Below, piece by piece: positions 35,431-46,556 of a stretch of 64,000 nucleotides of DNA. Each line of letters starts with the position of its first letter. Within the stretch, counting starts at the first letter, position 1. The notes below the pieces were generated by a model. It saw nothing but the letters and a program-made list of their open reading frames with translations. It had not been told where the DNA came from and did no database searches. The DNA is from Lunularia cruciata (Eukaryota; Streptophyta; Marchantiopsida; Lunulariales; Lunulariaceae). The translations under genes and the position numbers were made by a program. The DNA lies in contig OX419758.1 of the NCBI GenBank assembly GCA_948567375.1, positions 51,599,473-51,663,472 on the forward strand, given 5' to 3'.

Positions 35431-37378
35431 CTACTTAAAGCCTCCACCTGTCCACAACGCACCGCCGTTCCAATCGTTCCACCCGTCTGCTTTCTTGCTG
35501 TCTTCTTTGTTGTTGTTGGACACGCTAAAGAATGTATCATCCAAATCGTCCTTCTGTTCATGATCGTCCCAACCAGACCACGAGTCCCCTCCTGACTGAG
35601 CCTTGCTGGACTGCGTAGCACTTGTTGTTGCATTATTATTTATGCTTGGCTGTGATTGTTCACGTGTGCTAGTGCTGCTGTTACCTGATCTTTCACCATT
35701 CTGATTCTTCCCTTGATCTTGATTGTTGTCATCCCAATCATCCCAGGAGTCTCGACCCTTGCTACTCACATTCTTATCAGTTTCCCAGTTGTTGTGCCAT
35801 GTGCTTCCAGAATTTATCGACTGATAAGGCCCTTGATCACTGCTATCACTAAGCAAACCATTCTGATCATAAGGTGAAAATGATGATCCTGATCGTTTCC
35901 CGTCGCTGGTGTACTGTTCAACGGTTTGTGAAGCCATCGCCATAACACCTCTCATCAGACCCCAAGCTTTCTGGCCCACCTCTGTTGTCTTCGCTGCTAC
36001 CACAGAGACTGTCTCATTCACTTTCTGGTCGTATCCACCTTCCCGTACCTGTCGATAAACGTCAGTTAAGGTTGAGTTGCGTATCAACGAAGATCGATTA
36101 GTTTGTATCTCGTCTGTAGTGTGGCAAATCTCGTATTCGAATTGTCTCCGTTTTAAATTGCGAGCATAGAGCTTGAATATTATGGGACAATATCGGCAAC
36201 ACCAAGTAGAAAGCGGAAGTAACTACAATTCATGATACAACGGCGCGTTACCTTGGCTTGTAGGTCCTTGGTGCCTGCCTGTACAACTGAGGCTGCATTT
36301 TGAGCTGCTAATCCGGCAACCATGGAAAGACGACTGAAACCCTAATGATAGAAGTCACAATCAAGGATCCAGAGAGTCAGCCACAGATAAAGCACAAAAG
36401 GCGAGAAAACATACAGATGCCCGCGTAAGAGTGGGACTTTGGATACCGAAGAGAATTTAGAGGGTAGTCCTTAAAGCTGACCGCTCATCATACATACAGC
36501 ACAACTGCAATGCAACAATATACCTGAGACACAACAGAGACGGTGTCCTTCAGAACATCTCCCCCCATCTGAGGTGGTCTGTTGGCAGGAGGAGGTGCGC
36601 TGCCGCCCGAACCAAATCCGACATACTTTCCGCCCTGGGAAGGTGGGAGACCTTCTGACCGTCCGGCATTCTCAGCTTGCCTTCGTGCAAAAAATGCATC
36701 CTTGTTCGCCGCGGAATTCTCCAGCTGAGACCTCGTGTAGATATCACCGGAAGAGTGCGATCTGGGAGGATGTCTCCCACCACCACCCGCTAGAGAATCT
36801 GCTGAGTGATTCCTCCTCACCGAATCGGTGCTCTCCGAATCCGCATCCACTCCCCAATCATCCCAACCACCACCTGACGATTTACCCTGATTGCTACCGT
36901 AACCTTCAGATCCAAAACCCTGGGTCCTGCTACCTGAATTCCGCCCTCCACTGCCCGGTGCGGACAGTGGAGGTCGATTGAAGTCCTCTTTGACGACTGC
37001 AGGGGCTCTCCAAGACCTGCCCTCGGCCACAGCCTGGATCTTTTCCCTGTAGATTCCAGCAGCCTTCGAGTTGTACTTAGCCACAATGTCCGTCTCCTTT
37101 GCAATCCCATACTGTGCCAAAAAGCTGTTCAGTGCAGCGTTTCCACCAGCTTCCATTTTCTTAAGCTGTATATCTGACCACGAATCCATGGTTACGGATC
37201 GCACAAAACTGATATGGACTCCCAATCCACGATGCTTCCCGGAGCACTCAAGGCACATGAAAATACCATACGACACAGACGCCCATTGCGGATTCTTCTG
37301 TGAGCAATCTACACAAGTTTTGGCATCCGGTCTCGACTGAAGTTCCCGCAGTTTTGCGCCTGCCGCTGCCGAAGCCAT
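35431..37378 (-). CDS. ARF GTPase-activating protein, AGD6/AGD7-like
   Basis: It stimulates GTP hydrolysis on ARF1-type GTPases and so promotes COPI coat release at the Golgi (known for the AGD6/AGD7 class). Exons on the minus strand are 37378-36524, 36341-36252 and 36048-35431, all with GT..AG introns, giving 520 residues; Arabidopsis AGD7 is about 460. The N-terminal ARF-GAP zinc finger is C22-x2-C25-x16-C42-x2-C45 with catalytic Arg50 in [16 protein letters not shown]. Then come the conserved DIYTRSQLE block, [23 protein letters not shown], an alanine-rich amphipathic segment from exon 2 ([14 protein letters not shown]), and [19 protein letters not shown] long acidic, Ser/Asn-rich tail with WDDW-type motifs ends in TGGGFK. 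The start is the first ATG, next to the finger as in relatives. The gene looks intact. Confidence 0.95.
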
Positions 37379-38818
37379 CGATGCTAGGCTCCAAGACGCT
37401 ACGACAGGCGCTGGCAGATGTTCGAATCAAATGGAATGAAATGCACACCACCTCTATCTAATCACCCTCAAAAAGCCCTATAGTCGACCGGGACAAACCG
37501 GGACCCGACCGGGACAGGAAATGCAGGAAAAACCTCGCACAACAACGGGAGCGGTAATAGACGCTCCTTCGATATAATACCACCACCGATGTATCATTAC
37601 ATCATCGATCTCTCCCACGCAAAGGGGCAAGAATGAAGGAAAAGGCGCTAACAGGTACTGGTAAATCACGACCTCAGCAATACTCGGAGCGAAAATCCTT
37701 GCTCATGATCTTATCAACAATGCTCGACTTCCAGAGCGCCAATCCCCTCGAAAAAGAGCTCGTTCGGCCCCCTGCCAGTTGATCTACACCGACACAGCGT
37801 TTACGTATCCGATCTACCTTGCAACGAAATTGCCGATCTCCCGAGCAATTCTCCTCCCATCGCTTGGCTCCTTCTCTCGTGTGCGAGCAGAGCCCCGCGT
37901 CTAGCTCGCACGACGAGACAAGGACCCTCACTCATTGGACCTCTACTCCTCTAGGGTTGGCGACACCGCTCTCGCCAACCTGGGACTCTCGTTTTTTCGC
38001 TTCCATTTCGATCGCCACTTCGTCTCTTGTCGTGTCCCTGACCTCCTTGGGAGCCGGAATCCGGCCATCGCCACTGAATTTGTGTGTCACTCAGTCACTC
38101 TTCCCCAGCCCGCTGGACGTAGGCGTACTTTGGATCTTGAACTACAAGTCGGGTGACTCGCCGTCGACGTAATCCGTTAGACTGTAACGGAATGCTGAAA
38201 AGCCTTTGCTTTCCTCACGCGCACAGCTTCCTCCACCGAGTGAAAACCAAGATCCCCCAGTTGACTGCATCTCGACAAAGTGCGGACGTGGCACGTGGGC
38301 CATTTTCACTCGGCTCTCCTCTGCCGCCGGAGACTTTCTGCCAATCGACCATGCGACTGGCCATAGAGTTTAACTGCGATTCTGACTTGGCCAGTGGGGC
38401 AGTGTGGTCCAGTTGTCCTAATTTTCTCACTACCTCAGTCCTATTTTATTTATCAATCTAAGTAAACTTAGGCATGTGAGGCTCAGCTTTCTTTTGAGTA
38501 ATACGAATGTATAAGTTAGTGAATAAACTCTCTTGAAATATATGAGCAATGGCTCGCGCATATATTAGCGTGTTCTAGATAAACAGAATAAGATATTACC
38601 ATTAGTCCATTCACTGGTAAAGGTATATTCTCAAGGAGACAAAGCACATCTTTAAAGTATTAAAATTCAGACCCAGAAGTTCCGAACAGGATTGGATGTG
38701 TAAGAGAGCTATTCTTATGTTATCAAGAAAATCCTGCTTAACACCAAGTGTTAGAAAATGTCACCTCCAGTGACAATCGACTGCATGAACGGTTTCCGGG
38801 CTCTTCTTTATAGCGAGA

Positions 38819-38905
38819 AAAAGGCGACCACGTAGAACACATGAAGGATGAAGGTTCGTAAGAACCCATCAAGCAGTACAAGGGAGAGACAAAAGAGGTA
38901 AATTA
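38819..38905 (+). mobile_element. SINE-like short repeat, copy 5
   Basis: It begins AAAAGGCGACCACGTAGAACA (the same 5' word that is mirrored in copy 1), then GAAGGATG, ACCCATCAAGCAGTACAAGG and GAGAGACAAAAGAGGTAAAT. The usual GATGGG-AAGAC-CCCATC hairpin is replaced by a longer one, GATG-AA-GGTTC-GTAA-GAACC-CATC (38847-38870), so the base pairing is kept although the sequence changed. No target-site duplication was found. Confidence 0.7.
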
Positions 38906-39442
38906 CATTACATTTTCCATTACATCTCTACAAGGGAGGGCATGTATGAAGCAAAGCTACATTTATTCCATTGGAGCATATGTCTGTGTGATCCAAAAGT
39001 CAAGACATTAAGACATGCTTGTCTATGGCAGGGGGTACGAGTGAACCAAGAAAACGTGCTGTTAATGACATCATAGACTGTTAGAGTGCCTTGCTCGGGA
39101 GGGCGTAATACCATGCAATTTGAGTTGGACGGTGGCCTTCCTGTAGACGGGAAACTGTACAAGAACAAGTTCAAACAGGTGCGTCAAGACATCTTTCAGA
39201 TCTCAAAATGGCTTGATGTTCAAAGGGTTTGGACATCAGCTCCAAGTGCGGTAATGTAACTTTCGCACGAGTAAGGCAAACTTCTCCTAACCTTCATATA
39301 GCCGTATGTGGAGGTAACTTCGGTGATGTCGCTAACAGTTAGTCATTCCTGTGCGAGGGACACAGGACTTCGTGCCCACGTTTTAATGCTTCTCTGTTGA
39401 GGTGGCTTTGTGGGCCAACTAAATTACTAACAAGATGAAGTA

Positions 39443-39820
39443 TCAAGAACAACCATTCCGACTTCTGGTTAGATTCTCCAGTGCTTTCAAATTCTCGGTG
39501 AGATCGACCGCATATCTGGATATTGCCACCGAATGTCCTCGAGAATCCAAAATCGAAGCCAAAAGATCTCCCGAGCAAGCACCGTGTTCAAAGTTCCAGA
39601 TCTGGTTTACTTGCTGTTGAGCCCTCGAAGACCACGAGAAAGGAGCAGATGAACCTCCCAGAGTCAGTCTGACTCCCGTGTCTTTCCCAATTAAATATAC
39701 ATTAACAATTCGAATATAAAAGGGCGGAACATCGACCTCCGATGCGAGGACACAACAAATTAGGCCATCTACTTGAACTCCTTTATACTTTTCAGGGGCA
39801 TACAAAGCTCGCTCCTTTAT
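39443..39820 (-). other. Unrecognised open frame
   Basis: A frame of about 125 codons without a stop, containing APEKYKGVQVDGLICCVLAS and LTLGGSSAPFSWSSRAQQQ. It has no ATG start of its own and I do not recognise a family. It could be an exon of an unknown gene or chance. It lies about 640 bp beyond the HOS1 stop on the same strand, but no splice link to HOS1 is evident. Confidence 0.3.
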
Positions 39821-40461
39821 CCGATTGAGGTGAGAACAAGCTTTCCCCCTAACTCTCGAATCGCGAGACTGTACCTAACCTTTCAATTATGCAATGAGAA
39901 GGGAAGAGTGCCCTCTGAACGTTTCAGTTTCACTGCGTCTATTAACAGTGAATTCTATGAAAGAAACTGTGTGAAACGCACCAAATATAACCTTTGCTTG
40001 CGCTAATGTGATGAAACTTGTACCTGGATCAACTAATGAGTTTAGTATACACCTACCAAGCCAATTCACAGAACTCCCCTGTTGGCACGCTGAAGTCTCC
40101 ACAACTCGCTGGATGAACCTGGCTCTACCAAAACTGGCCCTATAGGAGGGGAATTTCTGCAGTTCGACACTCTTCTACTTTACACTAACCTAAATCCAGA
40201 TTCTTCCAACCCCATACAACTCTATGGCAGGCCCCCAAAGTCTCTGTCTACAAAATTGTTATCAAGTAAGGATGCCACTTCAACATTGACCTCTTCGTGG
40301 TACTGGATGGCTGACAATTCGCCTTCGAGAAATCAACGAACATAAATAACGCCGGCTTAGCTGGGGAGACTGCTCAATGCGAGACAATACAAGGTATTTC
40401 AAGACTATACAGGACGGGTTGGACAGACTTCTAAACTCCTTGGATCTAGAGAGAAGGTGAT

Positions 40462-43400
40462 TCAAGGAGTCACACTAGCAGACGGTCTGATGACTCCTCG
40501 TCCATGTAGAATAGAGGGCGGAAGGTAGTCTCCCCAGTCAGACGTAGATGGGAAACCTTTGACATCTTGTCGATTTAAGGACGTGCGAGCCAGGTGTTTA
40601 GTTGGGGGAGCCTGGAAAAGAGGAGATGGCAAGACATTGTTGACTGTTTGAGTAGGGACAGAATCGAGTCTCTCCACATCCATTTGTTCAAAAGAAGTTG
40701 TTTCCTCTGTCTCCGTTAAAGACGGATCAGAAAGAACTCCGCTCCTCAACTGTTGCCGCTGAACTGGAGGTAGAAGGTCAACACATGCTTCCTGAATTAC
40801 AAGAACGGGTCAAGTTCAGCACAAATAGGTTTGAGAAATTATTCACGACCCATAACTCGACACTTACAGTACTATAAAAGCCCTCCACCCTCACTTTTAG
40901 CATCACATATTTAGTAACCTTACAGTCACCTTAAGGACAGATTTGAATCCTGGTGGTTATTGATACTCACAACTATCCGTGTTCGATGAGAACAAGCGTT
41001 TTGAGAGTGAATGATCTTCTCTTCATCTGTACAGCGTGCCATGAACTGCTGCTCGAGGTCACACAATTTCTTGTGAACCAAGTACGCTTCAATGTATCGA
41101 CAACGCTGCGAGTCATGGATAAAAGTTAGATGACAGTTACTTTGAAGTTCAGGAAATATCTGAACTTACCCTACCATATGTGACAAAACTTTCATAGACT
41201 CCTCTGTTAGATGTGTCTCCGGATATGGACCTCGATCACATAGCCATGTAAATATCAAGATAACTTCATAAGGACAGCAAACATCACTTTGTTTATCTCC
41301 TCTACGAAAGCTCCAGGAGCAGGAGCAACAGAAGTTAGGTGCAGCCTGAAGAAAGCGGGCAAAAAGTTCAAGCGAACCTGAACATAAAACACAACCAGAA
41401 AATTCCCAGCTGTAGATGAGGGATCTTGGACGGCTTGATCAAGGAGATACTTCTTGATTATTTTCTCTTCGTCTCCTAGCCAGGGCAGCTCTATCATCTC
41501 TTTCAAGAGACTCCTGCGAATTGTAAACCAGCATATCTCCCCAACCAGAGTATCCAACTCTAGAAGCCAATTGCGAGGTTCATGTACAACTTCTTGATCC
41601 TGTTTACGTAATTTGCTTGCCCGCCTTCTTACTTCTTCAGACTTAACTCTTAGACAGTGCGCCCTCTGATAAAGATATCCTTCCGTCAGAAGCCCACATT
41701 GGAGCCGTACTCTAACAGCTGTTATTGCTTCTGACAGTGGAACTGCTACTGCCTGGTCTGATTTCTTCACGACCCCAAATCGGCCGTCTCGTCCACTGCT
41801 CCTCAAAACAGATAGAGCAAGATCTGCTTTCCCCCTTTCCAGCAAAACATGAGGAACTTTTGAATGAATATTTCGACTCACTACCTCTGGCAGCAGCCGC
41901 GATGCCTCCTGTTCCAGCAGGACTATAAACGTATGAGTGGCCGTTCTGATAATAGCCTATGCACTGAAAGAAACTTTTAAGACAGTATGACCAACTACCT
42001 TGCTCTAACTGCAGTCCACAACTATACGTCCAGCCTTTGGGTACCTCAAAGAAACCAGCTTTAGAAATTAATGGTTACGTAGAGACATTTCTTTCAGATC
42101 TATTTGACTGGAATTGCCTTGTAAAAGGCGTCTTCCTAGTGTTAATCAGAAGCATATGTTACATAACATAAGTTGTACGACGATTGCACATTTACATATT
42201 ACTTTAATTCAGAGAATGGTATCATGCACATAATATTCAACCAAAACGCGGTTCCTGAACCTCAAGATAGTTCATACCTCCAGAGCAAGATCACTGTTGT
42301 CATCCAGAAGGTAGAAGAGAAGGGATTCGAGCATAAAAGGCCTCGTGATCCCGAAGGTAGCAACGTAGTCATCAACTATACTTCTCCAGCTAGTATCGGA
42401 GAGTGTCCAATGGCGATCAAACAGGTAGTACAAGAACTGTCTGGGAGTTAAAGTCACCTTATACATCAGATTCATTCAAATCATCGCACAACCCAAAACC
42501 ATCCCCATCAGTTCCCATCCAAAAGAATTTGCAGAACAACCAAGTAAAAGTTGATCCATTTACGGTAGCAAAGGAGGATACTATGGCCTTCTTGGCAAGG
42601 ATGAGATCCGAGCTCCCTTCCAAAAATAGGAGGTCCACTGCTGCACGGGCATTGTCTGGGGGATATACCATAGATGAAAAACTTGCTAAAGCTTGCCCCC
42701 CACTGTCCCGTCGATGTCGAAGAGGGGGCGAAGACGGTACACCAGACTGTTTAAGTCGTCCTAATTCAAGGATGTCCCTACTACCTTCGTCTTCGTCATC
42801 CCTTCCAATGCCTAGATTCCCTATCGCATCCTCAATGAACAGAGTAGCAAGAGACCTAGACCCTACTTGCCCAATACTCCTCGGATACTCCGACCAAGCT
42901 CTTTCAACGGCCGCAGATTTTCTCTCCTTCACTGCAGTCCTCCACATCCCGACATTCACAAATCTTGAAGGTAAACTTTCCAGAAACCGATGTCTTGTGA
43001 ACCAGGCTATGACCTCCAGATGCTGCGAAAACATTACCAGAAGAATCATCGCTATGTCTAAGCAGGCATCAAGACGCGGAAAAAATCATTCCAGCGTAAT
43101 TCCAGCAAGGCCTTTGTAGTATCACAACTGATGTCACGCTCCAAATAAACGACGAGAAAATCATTTCTGGAAGATGAAACCCAAAAGGGCGGTGCAATGG
43201 CGCTTCAGGGAGTAGATGAACGGTGTGCAACAAACACATTAAGGACCCTAATACAAAACTTACCTGCGAGGCTTTGCGAACGCCTTCAAGCATATTCCGC
43301 ACCTCCACCAAAGACGGAGATGAAGGATCGATCATGGGGGACTCCAGTGCTTCAAGAACATGCTCCACTCCTTCGAGTTTTCTAAGGTTTCTGAACATCA

Positions 43401-44988
43401 CATCGATTTTGCTTTGCATCTGCTTTGGTCCTAGATTGTCTGTATGCAGTAAGTTAAAAAATTCACAGATCTTCCATGTGAAAATGGAAACATTCTTCGC
43501 TCCTCTCATTTCATGAAGCAGGAACATGTTTGATAAAACAACGAATAGTGCCGTATGCATATTCATCGGAGGAGGATAGCGCATATGCACTAGAAATAAA
43601 ACAAGATTTATGGCTCCACTAGAAAAAGTTGATAAGTTAGATCTCTTGTTCAAACTCTTGTTCTAACCATTTTAATCCTTCTCGGAGTCCAGACCAAATG
43701 CTTGAGAAAGTAACTTAAACCTTACAAGATACTTAGCAAAGTACAATAGAACGAGAATTTAAGTTTTAGGAGGACAAGCATGGGTAATAAAGTTCGGAGT
43801 GTGCAAGGATACAAATATCTCGCAGACTGCTTACGACGCCAAGAGCTGTCCTTTTGCACCAATCCTTCACCACATCCCCATCCAGGAGCATTGAGATGAG
43901 CGCATCACTTGATACTGCATCTTCATCCATACAGACCTCAGAAACATCTGAAACTCCAAGTTAAGGTCTGACGATTACACATGAATAAGTCTCTATACTT
44001 TGATCACATTCATTTTTGGTTAGGGCATAATATTTGAGTTTTCGTCAAATAGCGTAACTAGTATCCTTCACAAATATCAACCACGATCTGTAACCTAGAG
44101 CAACTAGAACCAAGGTACCACTGAGTGCTCCCAATACCCTTGCAGATACAAAACCACTTGTGCGAAGGATACAATGGCAAACTAAGGAGACCAAATTGTT
44201 TTCGAGGGCAACATCAAAGAAGGAACATAATCGACGAACATCTAGTGTCAAAAATTGCGCGTCCTTCTCTCTTTCCCGATTATCATCTTCTCGGGCCTGA
44301 GGTACCAATCCTGCTTCGACGAGTTCGTCATAGAGTCGGAGACGAAGGGCAGACTCAGGTTTAGTAACTGGTGTCCGGCAAATCGGGCACACGTCGCAAC
44401 GATGGCTGCATTCTGCACACAAAGAGGCATGCCCGCAGGAAACTAATAGGTGCTGCACTGTCCGTCCACAGCTCCGAAGGTCTCGTGTTGCACGACAATA
44501 TTCTACTTTTGCTTCCACGCATAAATCCCTTGGCTCCACACTGACCAGGTGCTCCATCGCTTCCTAAACAGGGCAAAGAGGCTGACATGAACTTCTATCC
44601 ATTTCGTTCACAGAAGGTTGTCTTTCATCCCTCCAACCAGTGCCTTCCCAATTTCTTCAGACTTAAAAACTCCACATGCTGCTTGCGACGAAAATAAACG
44701 AGACGGCTTAGGTCAAGAGATATCAGACTACGGAAAGCGCAAAGTCACAATGTGAAGAGCTCTACAAACATTCTTTCCGAAGTTTCCTTTGATCACTATA
44801 TGTTTTCGAGAAAAGAAAAAGATACCGAAGCTCAAGCGCCTCCGATGCCAGTGGCTAAAGAGTATAATGTAAGCGTACATCAACAGCGGCAAGGAAGGCA
44901 ATTGGCAGAAAATTTAAGTGCTTCTTCATAAGCATACATTTACTAGATCCGATTTCACTGGAAAAGGATTTTTCAAATTCGGCCCCAT
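40462..44988 (-). CDS. HOS1: HOS1: RING-type E3 ubiquitin ligase and nuclear-pore-associated regulator
   Basis: In Arabidopsis HOS1 ubiquitinates ICE1 and CONSTANS, tempering cold response and flowering, and works at the nuclear pore in mRNA export. Nine exons on the minus strand: 44988-44944, 44563-44158, 43947-43835, 43470-43264, 43022-42582, 42436-42278, 41908-41378, 41105-40971 and 40791-40462; all phases agree, giving 788 residues. The RING-like region (about 47-78) reads CGRTVQHLLVSCGHASLC, AECSHRC, DVCPIC. Later blocks match the ELYS-like domain: HLEVIAWFTRHRFLE, LFIEDAIGNL, FLYYLFDRHW, YVATFGITRPFMLESLLFYL, VLLERGKADLALSVLRSSGR, FLVVFYVQ and RCRYIEAYLVHKKL. The 15-codon first exon is the least certain, chosen from an ATG, a GT donor and matching phase. 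The C-terminal tail is shorter than Arabidopsis HOS1 (about 930 residues). Confidence 0.92.
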
Positions 44989-46084
44989 GGAACCGTCCTT
45001 GGCTTCACTCTCCCCTTCCCCCCTCCGTCCTGCTGCTGCTGCTGTGCTTGCCACGGTTCGGAGCCGACCCCACTACTACCACACTAAAGGAGTAGAAAAA
45101 CCCCGAGAGAAAAACCTCGCACCTCCTTAAAGAAATACTGAGCAGCGCACGACGCTACATCATCGCTGCGCTTCAAACGCGTGTGCGAAGAATGCACAAA
45201 TTTGAACCGGTAGCAGGCTGCCGCAGCTGGAGAGTGAAAGTGGCGGACAAAACGAAGCGCAATATCATCGACAAAAGCTAAAGGAAAGCGAGCGTCATTT
45301 TTAGCGCCTACTGCACAGTAGTGCCAGGAACACTCATGAGTCGTGACCTTATGGACATAGTTTTTTATCCTCACGCTGTAAAACAAACCAGCTCAGCGTA
45401 AACATACGCAGTTCAGCTTAACGACGCTGTTCTCAAGACCCGATCGACTGTAGCCTCCCTGACATACGGCCGCGAATTGTGAAGTCGCCACAATTGTGAG
45501 CGAAAGCAATAAACCCTACACCTTCACCAACACGTGCAACCCCACTCCTATAAACGCGAGTGACCTTCTTGGTGGAGTTTAGGAAACATGGTGAAAATAA
45601 GTACAAGAAACAAAACTAGAAAATTCAATGGATGTTTTAATTTACTAATGATTACGGAAACTTTAACGTCATAAATAAATGCGAAAAGTGAGCGGATTAA
45701 GTGGAAAGGTCTATGTATTCTAGTTACCAAGTTCAATTATCATCATTCTCTTCTTCTTTAATGCACTTGAGAAGACAAGAAATTCCCAATCTCATCCAAT
45801 GAACAATTCAATTACTTTTTCTCCAATTATGGATGGATATGAAAATTTTTAGAAGATTAAAGAAGGGAATTTTCAATCGAGAAAAAAGAATATATTAAGA
45901 AGATATCTTCTAAAAATTTCATATGTATTAATTTCATATCCTACTAAGATAACATGTGCCATTGTTTATAACATTGTTGTTGCTGCACAATATATAGTGA
46001 GAAGTAGACTTTAGAATATCAAATGAAATCTCTTTGAATCCTAAAAAGGGATCAAAAATTAACCATCTAGTTTATAATAATAGG
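44989..46084. other. HOS1 upstream region and flank of Gypsy-A2
   Basis: Contains a short CTG/GCT run at about 45028-45045 in the likely HOS1 leader or promoter. From about 45.55 kb the sequence becomes strongly AT-rich. No gene or RNA gene is seen. Confidence 0.5.
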
Positions 46085-46556
46085 CACACTCCAAAAGACA
46101 AAGGAGAGAAATAGTAGAATGGAAGACTAGAGTGAAAGATCACATTCGGACTCTTGAACGAGGAAATTTTGAATACCTAACATGAGATTGGACTTTGGTG
46201 TTTATAGAGAACATACAAAGATCTTGGAAAGTTTCTTAAAAGTTACTTTCTTAGAGTGCAAGCTAAGCTAATTGAGAAGCTTCTCAAGAAGTCTCCTTCT
46301 AAAAGCCACATACTTGGTATGCAAGCTAGTCAAGAAACTTTCCAAGAAGTCTACTTCTAGAAACCACTTACTTGGCGTGCAAGTTAAGCTTCCCAAGAAG
46401 CTTCCTCCTAGAAGTCATCTACTTGGCATACATGTTACTTGATACTTGAGAGCTACCAAGATGCTTCTAGAACATTCCTATAATTCTTGGCTAAATTGGC
46501 ATGTTTAATACTTTGTTAATCTCAACTAACTTGTCCATAAACTCCATATTGTTATA
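46085..46556 (-). repeat. Gypsy-A2 LTR
   Basis: It is similar to the Gypsy-A1 LTRs over its length, with the same AAGCTTC-rich blocks. A perfect heat-shock element TTCTAGAACATTC lies at 46465-46477 and a TATA-like CTATAAAC (complement) near 46199-46207. The left edge is approximate. Confidence 0.75.

Larger units (their letters stand above)
37379..40461. other. Intergenic region between ARF-GAP and HOS1 genes
   Basis: The stretch just above 37379 is the likely ARF-GAP promoter and leader; it is GC-rich (37.7-38.4 kb) with overlapping open frames on both strands that match nothing known. A SINE-like copy lies at 38819-38905. A minus-strand open frame (39443-39820) is listed separately. The part next to 40461 is the HOS1 3' flank. 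Confidence 0.5.

Noticed and set aside
36574-36981. Antisense frame across the ARF-GAP exon
   Set aside because: It is a shadow of the clear ARF-GAP coding exon on the other strand.
37819-38461. Overlapping plus-strand open frames upstream of the ARF-GAP gene
   Set aside because: Serine/proline-rich translations in several frames at once, as expected of GC-rich promoter sequence; no family similarity.
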